From contig NC_045138.2 in the NCBI RefSeq assembly GCF_008831285.2, forward strand, positions 13,652,571 to 13,716,570: a stretch of DNA of 64,000 nt, in the 5' to 3' direction. The stretch's first letter is position 1. Every line of letters begins with the position of its first letter. A model generated the notes under the pieces. It was not told the DNA's origin, ran no database searches, and saw only the letters and a list, made by a program, of their open reading frames with translations. Source of the DNA: Nymphaea colorata (Eukaryota > Streptophyta > Magnoliopsida > Nymphaeales > Nymphaeaceae). Both the position numbers and the translations under genes were made by a program. Below are positions 24,230 to 35,584 of the stretch, one piece after another.

Positions 24230-24607
24230 TCTGATCTCTCTCTCTCTAATTCTTCTTCTTCTTCTCTACGACATTCTCTACGACATGCAAGAAGCCTCCT
24301 GCTGTATCTCCAAAACCAACAAGGAAGCCGCCATATTTATGCCCTTCTCATGTCCATGCAACTGTGGCATAATTTCACCCCCACATATTCTTTTAGCTAA
24401 CCACTGAACTAACTGATGCCACATTTTTGTTTATTCTCTGTGACTACCTGAAAGGGGAGGGAAGGAAGAGGCAGATAATTTATCGGCAGTGCGATCGATC
24501 GTACCTCCTCCGTCCTCGCGATCTCGCCGTCGCGATATTGACGCGTCATCTGGCTTACACGTGTACGGCTGGGATGGGCACGGTCCACACTCTTTTCACG
24601 TCCTGCA
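24230..24607. promoter_or_regulatory. MYB promoter segment right of the palindrome
   Basis: Paralogous to 16,483-16,818 in the same orientation relative to its MYB exon. It contains CT-rich 5'UTR sequence, the GCGATCGATCGTACC core and a G-box-like ACACGTGT near 24,557. If active, it would drive leftward transcription through both arms of the palindrome. Confidence 0.55.
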
Positions 24608-25401
24608 GAACAAACTATCCTGATATCCTGTCTCACACTCAAGTCCAACTTCACTGCTCTTACGGTTGCTAATTTTTTTTTATTGATTGTTACTTAAATA
24701 AAATGTAAACCAAAAGCACTAATGGTTAATATGCAGAAGCAATTTAACGATTTTTTCCAGCATGTAGATCGATTTTAATAGTATACGTTCTTGCTTTTGT
24801 AGGTGGTCAGCCATTGCAACTCACCTACCAGGACGGACAGACAATGAGACCAAGAACTTCTGGAGAAGAAGAAGCTCATCCAGATGGGCTTTGATCCGAT
24901 GACTCACCGCCCGAGGACGGATCTTTTCAACAACCACTCCCAGCTGCTTGCCTTGCCCAATCTGACGGTTAATCATCCCATGCTGCCAGGCTGCAAGCAC
25001 AGGCCGCTAACATGGCAAGACTTCAGTATCTCCTCCAATCTGCAGCAGATATGACTAGCAGTACCGTGAGCAATAATATCACAGAGATGGAAGGACACCT
25101 TCTTCATCGAAGCCTTTTCAGATTGATGATCAGGAAGCCATGGGATGGACTGCCAACTACCAATTGGACAATGCTGCTTGCTCTCTTGCACTTGCTCCTT
25201 AGCAGAGCTTTCCAGAGACCAAATAGACCACACCTCTGCTCAGAATATGCAACACCCACCAAACTTTGAATCTTTCAATAATAGCAACCAGGAATTAGGC
25301 TGCACACTCATCAATCCAAAAGACTGGGATGTTCAAACTTCTTCTCCCCTCTTCCCCACGCCGGCCCAGCCGAGAACTCAGCCGGCAACAAGGGTGATGC
25401 C
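24608..25401 (+). pseudogene. R2R3-MYB pseudogene B: end of exon 2, intron 2 and exon 3
   Basis: ACAAACTATCCTGATATCCT at about 24,608 continues the exon-2 sequence that is cut off at the palindrome centre. Intron 2 follows. Exon 3 starts at 24,803 behind GTAG and reads [20 protein letters not shown], then after a small deletion [20 protein letters not shown]. The end of R3 and the IQMGFDP signature are typical of the MYB53/92/93 and MYB9/107 groups. The C-terminal half drifts through several frames and is broken off by a hAT-like insertion at 25,402. The last MYB bases after that element (about 18 bp) run into unrelated R1-linked DNA. Confidence 0.75.
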
Positions 25402-25449
25402 TAAGGACGGAGCCAGTATTTTTTTCAGGAGCAGTCAAACGGTCTTTAT

Positions 25450-25506
<57 letters not shown>

Positions 25507-26151
25507 CATTTTAGATAATATTTGCAAACCACAATATAGTAGAAGTGAACATGTGTCGTATATAATTGTCCACTTCATGAATGTGAAACGCGACTTGTCC
25601 TACGATACATTTAATAATTGCTTGTGTCATTACCACAAAGCACGATATGCCTGAACAGGGTAAGACCAACACATCGAGGCATGCCGGGCCAAACTATTTT
25701 TTTTTATTTTTTTAAATATAATTTTTTTTCCATGCTTTGGTGTACGGCCATGGCCCAAGCGGGCCCCACCTCCCTCCACCCCAGTAGCGCAGGGAAGGAG
25801 CAAGTGAGTGAGAGACAGCACACAAGAGAGAGGGTGAGGCCGGCGCTCGCCTGCACTATGGGCCAGAGGGACTGGGAGCGAGCGAGAAATTGGGTGCGAG
25901 AGAGAGGGCATGAGAGAGAGGGTGGGGCCAGCAATGGCCTGCGTTGTGGGCCAGAGTGGCAGGGACTCATGGAGCAAGCGACAGAAAGGACACGAGGCAA
26001 GAGAGAGGAAGGGGCCGGCGAAACAGGGTAGGGCCAACAAATCAAGGCGGGTTGAGCCAAACTAAAAAAATTTTATTATTTAAATATATATCTTTTTTCC
26101 AAGCGCTATGGTAGGGCCATGGCACAGGCGGCCCCCCTCCCTCCGCCCCTG
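25402..26151 (+). mobile_element. 750-bp non-autonomous hAT-like element in MYB pseudogene B
   Basis: The ends are TAAGGACGGAGCCAG and CCTCCGCCCCTG, imperfect CAGGGGCGGAG-type inverted repeats. A perfect 8-bp target duplication GTGATGCC lies at 25,394-25,401 and 26,152-26,159. It is the same site and family as 13,168-13,839, so the insertion predates the MYB duplication. A TA microsatellite (about 25,452-25,501) is internal. No transposase was found. Confidence 0.8.
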
Positions 26152-26439
26152 GTGATGCCTCAAGCAATTCCAGATATTAAGTTAGTTGTTTTCTTAGTTA
26201 AATAATGTTTTTTTAATAGTTTAAAAATGAACCGCCCTTACAACATCAATATTTTGATCGTATAAAGATCAATTTTTTACAAGGATGACCTGGACTAAAA
26301 CATGATTTATGTTAAATTAGTGTTATAAACATATTATATAGATAATATTTTGTTTAAAACACGTTTTAATATGCTACCCAAAAAGTCGCCCCTGGGATGA
26401 TACATACTTCAGCCCTTTTTTTTTTTTTTTTTTTGCTGT

Positions 26440-27862
26440 GTTAATGAGGTGGGATGGCCTTGAGAATCTAGTGCTATATATATATATATAATTTACAGAT
26501 TTCTCAATTGAAAATCTTTTATCTATATAGAATTTACAGATTTCACCAATCTAAGTTTGGACTGAAAATCTTTGGTCCTCAGCACACCACTCGATACAAT
26601 ATACATGTACACTCATTTTCTCTTTTTGACTAATATACAAAAAGGCAAGTGTCAAACAAATTAATAGACCATGCTTTAGAAAATTGAAATAATAATAGTG
26701 TATCTATTAATTCTTCAACTAACCACTCTCCCCATTGGCCAGCCCCCAACTTCCAAAAAGAAGCAATCTTGACTTTAAAAATAAAAAATAAAAAAGGAGA
26801 GTGGGGATTTGTAATTTCCTCCCAAAAACTTTGATCTTTTCAATAAAAAAAATTAAACTAAAAAGTAAGTAAATGAGCATCAATGCCTCATTTTGGCCTC
26901 CTTAATAGACCATCTAGACTATAAGCTAACTTCAATTAGAGCTGCTTTTTTTCTTTTATTTTGCTCAAGTAAACTACACGGTAAACTAAAGTTGCCTAAC
27001 AACAATTATGTGTGTCAGAATTAAAATATGAAAAAGAATGCCTTTTTTTTCCGTTTAATTTAGCAAGCCACTACCGATGGAGTCGATGTCTCATTCATAT
27101 CATCAAGTTGTCGCAGTCAGCCTACAATTAAAAGTAAAAGACTTTAGAAGAAAAAAAAAGAATAAAAAGGGCAACTCAACACTGTTGAAGAATAGGTAAT
27201 CTAGACAAACAAGTATTACTCATTGTATATTTTCCAACCTACAATTTATTTTTTTGCTATTGAAATGAGAGAGTGTGAAGGACAAAAAATCATAAAGTAC
27301 TTTCAACAAACAAACATGAGAAAAATGCACCACATGGTTTTAAGGTTGGCCTTTAAGTTACCGACAGCTCTAATATGTGTCCGCAATGTAATCACTTTTT
27401 ATTTGTTACCACGTTTGTTGTCAAATTCCAATTCAAATGAAGAGGCTATCATGAGTGGATTTATTTCACGTGTGCTCCCAGATTTTTCTTTTCAAATTTG
27501 ACATTTTGTGTGCAATTAACCAAAACTTTTCTGGATTCTTAGGCCAACTACCAAAAATCTCATTCCATCCTCTTAAGTTTATGTATCTAGCTCCTACCAA
27601 CCGATCATTTGTTTATAGAGATTATAATTATTATTATGCATGTAAAAAATCAAAATATAGAAGATGGTGCACCCTAGAAAATCCAATATACTTTCTATTT
27701 CTGTTAGGACACTGAATTTCTTCTGTTAGGTTAACATCTTCAAACCGGTGATTGCTGGTAACAGAGTCACAAGCCTCATACGGTCAAATCGCCATCAATA
27801 GTCACATGCATGAGAGCCTTACTTTCATAAAGATGTTTGCGAAGGAATCACATGTCACACAT
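26440..27862 (-). repeat. R1 dispersed repeat, copy 3 (within right arm)
   Basis: A full-length inverted copy of R1, nearly identical to 10,390-11,760 except for a much shorter TA tract and scattered small indels. Confidence 0.65.
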
Positions 27863-28310
27863 TTTGGTTATATAACTCGTGATCTATTTGTCTCCAGTGG
27901 CGAGAGGCGCCTAAAAAAATCGTACAACTTCAAAAATGTAGTGGTCAAAGCAAAGGTGTAATGTCATAATCACCCCAAAACAGATCACATGCTTTTGGTC
28001 GTTCTTATTCATTCTCTCCTCATCAATGCAAAAAACAAAGAAAAATGATTCACGTTATTAGTGATGTATGAAAGAATTCTTGTTTGTCAGATAGAATTCA
28101 AAATTAAAAAGAAAAAATAAATTAAGTTCATACAACACAAATGCTGATTGGAATTAGTTGAAGCAAATCACAATTGCCGAGTATGGATTAAGAGAGGGAG
28201 AAAAAAAAGAGTTAACCCAGTTTGTTTTTTTTTTTATGAGTTGATGATCGACTAGTTGAGATTCAGGCATTTTTAAGGTCAATGTTCAAGCTAGTAGATC
28301 TCAACGTCTT

Positions 28311-28475
28311 CGTCAAGGGTCATTTGGCAATAAAGATACATTGTAAATGTCTCATGAATGTGTCTCAACGAATGAATCAGGTTCATGGGATAATTAAACA
28401 TGAACTTACTCATTCGTTCGGACAGATTCACGAGACATTGACAAAGTATTTCTGTTGCCAAACAACCTTTCAAGT
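28311..28475. repeat. 165-bp fold-back, counterpart of 9,776-9,939
   Basis: It has the same self-complementary ends (CGTCAAGGGTCATTTGGCA and GCCAAACAACCTTTCAAG). The two-strand ORFs here reflect symmetry, not coding. Confidence 0.6.
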
Positions 28476-29915
28476 TTCAAGATATAACTAATTAAGTCAT
28501 TTTGATTTATATGTACATTGAACTTTATTTTTGGCCAGCCAGTACTCCAATACACTTGGATGCAAAAATGAGATAGGACTATCCTGATCAAATATTATTG
28601 GTACGGATCGAGATGTTGGCTAGGTTTGACCAGACTGAGTTATGTCGCTGTAGTCATTGCTTGGTTTGACCGAGCAGGCTGGCTAGGAAGGCAAGGACAT
28701 TAGAAAGTAGCTACACTGTCTGTTTCTTCCCCTCTTTCTCTATAATTCGCTTATTTATAGGGTGTTTAAAGGGAGTAGTTGTTCATTCATGCTTTTTCTT
28801 TAGTGGGTTCCATGAGCTCCCCGAGTATCTATGATCATACGTTGAGGTCGCATCATTTCAATCAGACCCCATGTCTTTGAGGTTTAAAAATATGAAAATT
28901 TAATTGATTTTGTGAGGATAAGATACCTACGTTTCAGTTAAAAGTATATGATTTTAGAACTTGTTGTCTGCGAGGAAATAAAATAAGGTTCCATGAATTG
29001 AAAAAACACATTGGTTATGACAAGACAAATTTCTGAAATAGGCTGGTGCTCTAAACCATTAATTTTGGTATCAGGATGTTCTTATGATATATTTTCATGA
29101 ATAAAGATTCGGTGATTTAACAATCACTTGGCCTGTCAGGCAGTAAAATACATTAATGCTTCTCTAATAGAAAAGAAAGTCGAATGCAATCCATGTTCCA
29201 ATTCAGAAAATTCTAGAAGAAACGCAGTTTGTCGCCTTCATGTAAAATTTTTTGGGATGCTACCTTTTATCAAGTAGGATTGTCCACTGAGAACCTGTTC
29301 TAGTTTTTCTGGTGGGATATTTTATCTGAAATAAGCTATTCAGTGCAACCTGTCTCGGATAAGTTGCCAGTGCATGCAAACACTCTCATCAATCTCGATC
29401 CACATCCGGACGTGCAAATGGATGTCAGCGCACATTAGTCTCGTGTTCTTTTGGAAAAGAAAAATTAGGCTTCTGTCCCCCGATTTGGATTTTATTGTTT
29501 GTCTCCTCCGTTGTTGTCCCATGAGTGTGATGGCGACGAAAAAGAACAATTTTACCCATCACGCCAGAATGTTCTTTCCGCATTAATACTGAAAGCTCAT
29601 AACGTTCTTTTTTTTTTTTTTTCTTTCATTGCAGTCTCCGGAAGTTTCCTCTTCCTCATTAGACTTATCTATATACGGAACCCATATCACTTACGTGTTT
29701 GATAAGATAAAAATAACAATTTCTGTTTCAAGTAACAAAGACAAGAAGTACAGAATTGGTATAAAATTCATGTACGTCCAATATACGAATGTTGGCTATA
29801 ACTAACCTATTTTTTTAACTTCAATAAGCACCAAGATTCAACAAGCTAATATTTTCAAAATCATTTTTGAATATCTAAGTAGAAACCTAGTGGACATTCA
29901 CCATGTGGTTCCTAA

Positions 29916-30034
29916 GGATACGTTTTGCCTTTCTAGTTTTAATTGATTCTTAGGCAAAACGTATCTTTAATAGAGAAAGGATACATTACATTCTGCCTAA
30001 GAATTAGTTGAAACTGGAAAGGCAAAACGTATCC
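29916..30034. repeat. 119-bp miniature fold-back, counterpart of 8,108-8,226
   Basis: Same length and ends (GGATACGTTTTGCCTTTC and its complement), essentially unchanged between the arms. Confidence 0.65.
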
Positions 30035-30494
30035 GTTTCTCTATTAAGGATGGTTTGCAGAGCCATCTGCAATCTTCACTATCAGTTTGGGTCTAAATCA
30101 GAGTGAAACCAAACTTATTTAGTCGCCTTTGGTAGACAAACTTGCAAACCCAAATCCCACCCTTCTAACAATCAGATCATGTTTTGCCTTTTAATGCAAA
30201 TCCAAAACTCATGAAGGTGATCTTCTGTCTTAGTTTGGATCCAACGACGCGATCATAGTCCCATGCATCTCCCCCAATTGTTATCCGGTACAATCTTATC
30301 TTGAATCTATTTTAAATTATTGATCCAAACCTAATAATGCAATACAGATGGATACAGACCCACCGATGTCACAATCAGCATCCACAATTCCTCAAAGTCG
30401 CCTGGACCAGCAAGAGGCCTGAGATAAGGACAGTCTTCTTCCCCCATCCATGATATTGATCGGCACAGAAAATTTTAGTTTAACTTATATAAAA

Positions 30495-32989
30495 ATTAAA
30501 AAAAAAAAGCCCCCTGCAACAAAATTTTTTTTAGTTGTGACCTTGCTTTTACTTTTACTTTTACTTTACCTGGCCTCAGCGCTCCTCCTCCATCCATATT
30601 GTGACTTGGTCATTGATCATACTGACTAATTTAAGTTGGCATCTGTAACCCGAGTCCTTGCACATTGAGTACTTGCAACACACTATTGAAAATTCCTCCC
30701 CGTGACGAGCTACTAAGGTCGCTGATTCAAGTCCTTGATGAGACAAGTTGATGCGAAGTTGACATAAATGTCACATATACTTTTTCTTTTTCTTAACTGA
30801 GTTTGCTCCTTCAAATGAATGTTACGTACTAGACAAGTAATATCCTAGCTAGACCGATCTAATAACTTAAAAACAAGCAATGGGTTTGCCTGACTTTAAT
30901 ATATTGTGTTCTGAATAAATATCATTTTTTGTAGACCACGCTTCGGTCTACAGGAAGTATGGACCATTGACCGTCAAAATCTTCTGTGGTATATGGATGA
31001 CCAGCAAAAGTTTCTACGGCGAATAATATTATTGCTAATTATATAGACGTGATCTTAAATTTTTTACTAAATTTACGTCAAATGTGTACATACTTTCTGG
31101 ATACGTAAGATGAATTCTACACTTTAAAAAAAATGAAATGACCGTATGTAAATTATTATTTGCTTCCTGAAAAAATCAATTTAACGTGACCGTTGCGTTA
31201 TTGCTTAAAGAAAACAGTGAACAGCTCTACAATACATAACATAACTCTGCAAATGGGCAACTTGCATGCAACCTGTGGACAATTTAGGATTCATAAAATA
31301 AATTGTATGCAACACATAACAAGAACAAAACCAAACTAATCAGAATCATTTGATCGTTCATATCACCCTTCCATGCCCCCTTATTGTCTTCCTTGCAAAC
31401 ATTATCTAAATTTACAAAAAATTATGTAAATCTCCCTGATTTACAGTAAAATCCAGGGCCATCACACGGGCCCTAATGTTGATCTCACCTGAATATACAA
31501 TCCTCATCTGTAGATTTATCTCTCATCTGATCTCATTTATAATTGCATTATAATGAGCTAGCTAAGCGTGCATTGTACAAGATTAGGTGGGAAAAAAAAT
31601 AAACAAAACTTTGTTTGGTGAGAGATGTGGATCCAAGCATGTTTTCCAAATGAAAGTAATCAAACGGACTTTCGTCATCACATTAATTATTTTCTAGTTA
31701 CGAAGCTTTCCTTTGATGACGACCGATTGTTGCTATGTGATTGCAGAAGGTCAGTAGTAGTACCTATAGGAATCAAACTGACAACACACCAACAAGAGCA
31801 AAAGCGAAGCCAAATTTTTATTTCTATAAAGCATTAAATACATGGTTAACAAAATTTTCATTGACCATGAACCAATCTGGTGAGGCCGCCCCTGCACCAT
31901 CTATATGCCAATCGGCATATCTACTTTGGGCTAAGCAAAAGCAATTAGAAGTTGGATGAAGGGGTAAAATCAGCTGATGGGCACTAGTTAAGAAAATATA
32001 ATTATAAAAGACAAGGTTCGTGGTTCGGTCTATTATTTATTTTGGATCAACCGCCTGACCGCTAGCTGTTTGTCGTACCTACGTTGGTCCATTGAAAGGG
32101 AAGGAGGGCTCACATGGCTCTCTCCCTTTCTCTAGGGAAATTACGAGGCGAATGCAGCAGCTTGTTTGTGCCTACACACTTCCTCCTTCAACAGCCAAAT
32201 TTGAACCAAGGTGGACAAATTTTTGAGTCAAGGTCAACACTTTATCATCAGTTTTAGAGAGAAGAGTTTTTTTCCACATGGGCTTTTCTTGACTCACCTT
32301 CAGGCTCCAACCACAATTTTATTATAAATTAAGAAGTAAGAACATCTCTCTTCCTCTCTCTCTCTCTACAGATTCGTTCTCTTTTATAATAGTGGTTGTG
32401 TTAAATTATAGTAAAGAATAGGACCGGCCAGTCAATCTAGAATTTAGAAAAAATGCAATCTAAGTAACACTGACACGGCTGGAAGGCCGGCGTAACCATG
32501 TGAACACACCTACCTAACCCATTTGTGGAATTTTGCATGCTTTCTTCGAAATTTACATTTTTTTAATTTTTTATGTTTTTGAATTTTACATATTTTTATT
32601 CGAATTTTTATATATTTCTTGCAAACCTTTTAAAATGACCCTACCAATACTATATCTTATATGGAAACAAAAAGCATTCACTCTCTCGGCAGACCCTGGT
32701 GGTTTGATTTAATATATTCGTGCGTGCCACTGTTGTTGGAGAGGTTAGCCTGTCCATTGCTTTCATAAAAACCAATAAATGCACTCATCCTCATAAAACT
32801 TCCTCCGTGGTTGGCATTTATGATTTCCACTTTCATATACATCTTCTCTGTTGTTCTATTACTTGACAACTGCTGAAGAAATTAATAGCACATGCTGCAT
32901 CCGAAAATGGGAACGTTTAATTGGCTCTATTTAATTCTCACACCAATCTCTCTCAAGCAGCCCACCCACACTACTAAAGGCACAAAACA
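30495..32989. other. Intergenic DNA, no gene recognised
   Basis: AT-rich, with a poly-A stretch at the arm boundary and a (TTTTAC)n-like short tract near 30,545-30,570. No conserved exon or structured RNA was recognised. Confidence 0.5.
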
Positions 32990-33360
32990 AAACTTATTTG
33001 TGCTTTAAGAAAAAAAAAAATGAAGACAAAAAGAGTGGGTATTTCTAATTCCTTCCCCAAAAGTTCGGTTTTTTTAACTCTCAACTTTTTAGACTGAAAA
33101 TAAGTAAGGGGGGTCATTGCCTCAAGTCACCTTGTGCTTTATAATAGACCACGAATGTCATAAGCTCCGGCGTGTGCATTTTTCTGGTGGGTGGGCTCAA
33201 GTGATGTACACTTGTTCAAAAACTAAAGTTGCTTGTGCCGACGGTGGTGCTAAAATATAGATAATGGCAGATAGAGTTAGTGGTTGGCTAAAAAGCCTCC
33301 ACCTGTTCCATCAAAGGCTTCCAGTATCATCACTAGGACGCAATTTTGAAGAGAAAATAA
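32990..33360 (-). repeat. Diverged R1 fragment
   Basis: On the minus strand it resembles the middle of R1. The clearest part is 33,310-33,360, whose complement matches AAAATTGCGTCTTAGTGATG near 43,125. It is much more diverged than other R1 copies. Confidence 0.5.
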
Positions 33361-34544
33361 ATGTTCTTCCTACATAAGTTTGCAGACCACGCTGAACTCA
33401 GGCTCGCTTGAGCTTAGACGTAAATTGATTCATGTGTAATATTTAATTTCAGATGATGATGAGTAAGTTGTGCTACCAACCGACATTTTCCATCTCAATT
33501 GCTTAAGCGTGCGTTCGACCAATGCATCTAGCTACCTACATCATATTCCTCGTATCATATTAATTAAGTCTCCATTGCATCGATCTTTAGAACATCTGTT
33601 CTTAACAATTGAAACTCACAGTAACGTAATAAAATGCAGTAATACAGATTTCAGGAACAGGTAAAGAGCTTTATGCTTTTGCTACCCTTTCTTTCGTTAA
33701 ATGGCTGATTCTATGTTAGTACCACCTTTCTGTCACTACAAAATGTCTTACTACGGCTGCGTTTGATTGCCGCAGATCTCAGTCTGATTTCAACTGTTAT
33801 GAAATCAAACCCAACCTACATGTTTAAAAACCTAGTCTAGTCCAAAGGTTTCGCTCCCCAGTTTCGAAAATCAGCTTTTTGAGATTTTCATGATGTGATA
33901 CCATTCCTCTCTTTCGCGCAGTCTCAAAACTAGAACTTGGCTGCCCATGAGAATAAAAAAGCATAAAAAAGTAGGAGGAAAAACTTTGTTTAAGTTGAGG
34001 ATCATTGATCAACATAAGATTATCAACACTCCCCAAAAGTTTACCCGCAGAATGAGACAAAGCCTTGTTTACCGTTATCACAATTTTAATACAACTTGTG
34101 ACGTGGACTTCACGCTCCTGACAAGGTGATTAATGTATTGATAATGACAAAACTACATAATTTGATAAAATAATTAAAAAAGTCATGTGATATCTCAAAT
34201 TGGTGAGTAAAAGCATAATGATAATGCTCTTATTTGTATTCGTCGCCTTGTGATGAGAAAAGAAGTATAGTTTCATTTGTTCAACTCGGAACTTTTCCTA
34301 CAAGCATGTTGGAACAAGCTTAGTTAAGTTGGGAAAACAAGGAGTTTGTACTATAAACTCACGAACAACGCTGTAGGTTTAATGTACCCGAATCTACTCC
34401 CTGGACAATCAAGCATGTCCTGATCAGTGTATCAGACCTTTTTCTTTTCTTTTTTTCCCCGAATGCAGTAGCATTTGTTTTGTGATTTTCAACATTTCGC
34501 ATGTAAACGAAAATTACATGATCGTCTATTTCGGAAATATGCCA
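33361..34544. other. Intergenic DNA, no gene recognised
   Basis: No exon with family similarity was found. It precedes the duplicated IQM upstream segment. Confidence 0.45.
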
Positions 34545-35080
34545 AATTGTAAAGGAAACTACAAACTGGACTCCTGCAATGCAATGGACATGCTTCTCAG
34601 TATACTCGCTTGGTAAAAATTATTGGGTTTCTTTTGGAAATTTAAATTTTAAATTATTCTGTGGATGGTGATAAAATTTTATCCAAAACAGCACACCCCA
34701 AAAATTTTGTGCGAGCAATAAAAAGCCCTCTTGTGAGCTTATTATACATGTTTGGAAGCAAGCGGAAGTCAACAAGAAATCGTGAATAATGCCACGAATT
34801 TCACGATCTTGATGGCGTCGTGGAAGGTGCCGGTAGTGCATGAGAGAGGGTGGCCGGAGGCCATAAGTTTTGTCGAATACTGAGAGAGGGAGATGGAGGG
34901 TCAACTTGAAGGGAATCGCCACAAGTGGAGAAGAGCACGGCGGTCCAGGACAGGGGTGATCTGTATCACTGTCTTTCTCACCTGCCACTTCCGAGTTAAT
35001 GCCTCTTCTCTGCTCTGCTCTCCGGTTTCTTTTGGCCAATGATGGGACTGTATTTATTCGTGATATATGGAAACTTTACC
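34545..35080. repeat. Duplicated upstream segment of the IQM gene
   Basis: It matches 45,868-46,705 in the same orientation, the latter with a 330-bp internal insertion. A minus-strand open stretch (starting MAKRNRRAEQRRG) is partly shared by both copies (AKRYRRAEQRRG at 46 kb), but the frame diverges after about 30 residues. I do not call it a gene. Confidence 0.6.
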
Positions 35081-35584
35081 TTTTTTGTGGCGGTAAGAGG
35101 ACAGAGTCTGGACAATAATCCGTGGCAAGAAATGTTCACCTCCCACCCTTCTGCCGTTCTCTCTCTCTCTCTTTCTCTGTGAGCTGCTGGCTGATCTTCC
35201 ACGAAGGTACAGAAAGATGAAAACAGCTTAACAAAACCAGGAAAGAAAATCGTGGGGCGACAGTTTTGACCAGACTCTCTCTCTCTCTCTCTCTCGCTGT
35301 GTCTCTCTCTTCTCCCATTCTACATCCTACATTTTCATTGAGAATCTATAAATTTGGCATTTAACTGCTTCTTATTTGCGGTCTCTCTCAGTTTTCTGAA
35401 GAGCCTGCGGGAAGAATAGAAAGCAAGAAATCTGCTTCACATCCCTTAGCTCTCTCTCTCTCTATCTCTCAGGGAGTTATCTGAAACGGACGAACACAAA
35501 GCGAGAAATCTCCCTACCAACCCTTTGATCTCGATCTCCCTGTGTGTAGAACCACCCACCTTTCTGTTCACGAGAAGGGAAAGA
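35081..35584 (+). promoter_or_regulatory. Promoter and 5'UTR region of the intact IQM gene
   Basis: Rich in CT tracts (35,157-35,175, 35,274-35,295, 35,450-35,470) of the kind common in plant 5'UTRs. No single core promoter element can be fixed. This region is absent from the truncated copy at 16.8 kb. Confidence 0.4.

Larger units (their letters stand above)
23260..24290. repeat. 1.03-kb near-palindrome made of two R2R3-MYB 5' halves, 49-nt loop
   Basis: Left arm is about 23,260-23,749 and right arm about 23,799-24,290. Each arm contains the 5'UTR, exon 1, intron 1 and the start of exon 2 of a MYB gene, pointing inward from opposite sides. By eye the arms are about 95% identical through the intron. 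A transcript entering from either side would fold into a stem of about 490 bp. Both arms carry the same broken splice acceptor (GG instead of AG before exon 2), which would keep the stem unspliced. This is the form of a hairpin-siRNA locus. That function is inferred. Confidence 0.85.
25661..30494 (-). repeat. Right arm of the 4.9-kb inverted duplication
   Basis: The reverse complement matches 7,635-12,592. Order from left: hAT-like element, a 26-bp remnant of the MYB C-terminus, R1, the 164-bp fold-back, the CT-rich segment and the 119-bp mini fold-back. Homology ends at TAACTTATATAAAA (30,481-30,494). Confidence 0.85.

Noticed and set aside
25630-26060. Overlapping ORFs of 118-137 codons on both strands
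   Set aside because: They lie inside the GA/CT-rich interior of the hAT-like element, and open frames on both strands follow from low-complexity composition.
34620-35039. Minus-strand 139-codon ORF (MAKRNRRAEQ)
   Set aside because: Its duplicate at 46.4-46.7 kb keeps only about 30 codons in common, and no known domain was seen; it is better explained as duplicated flanking DNA.
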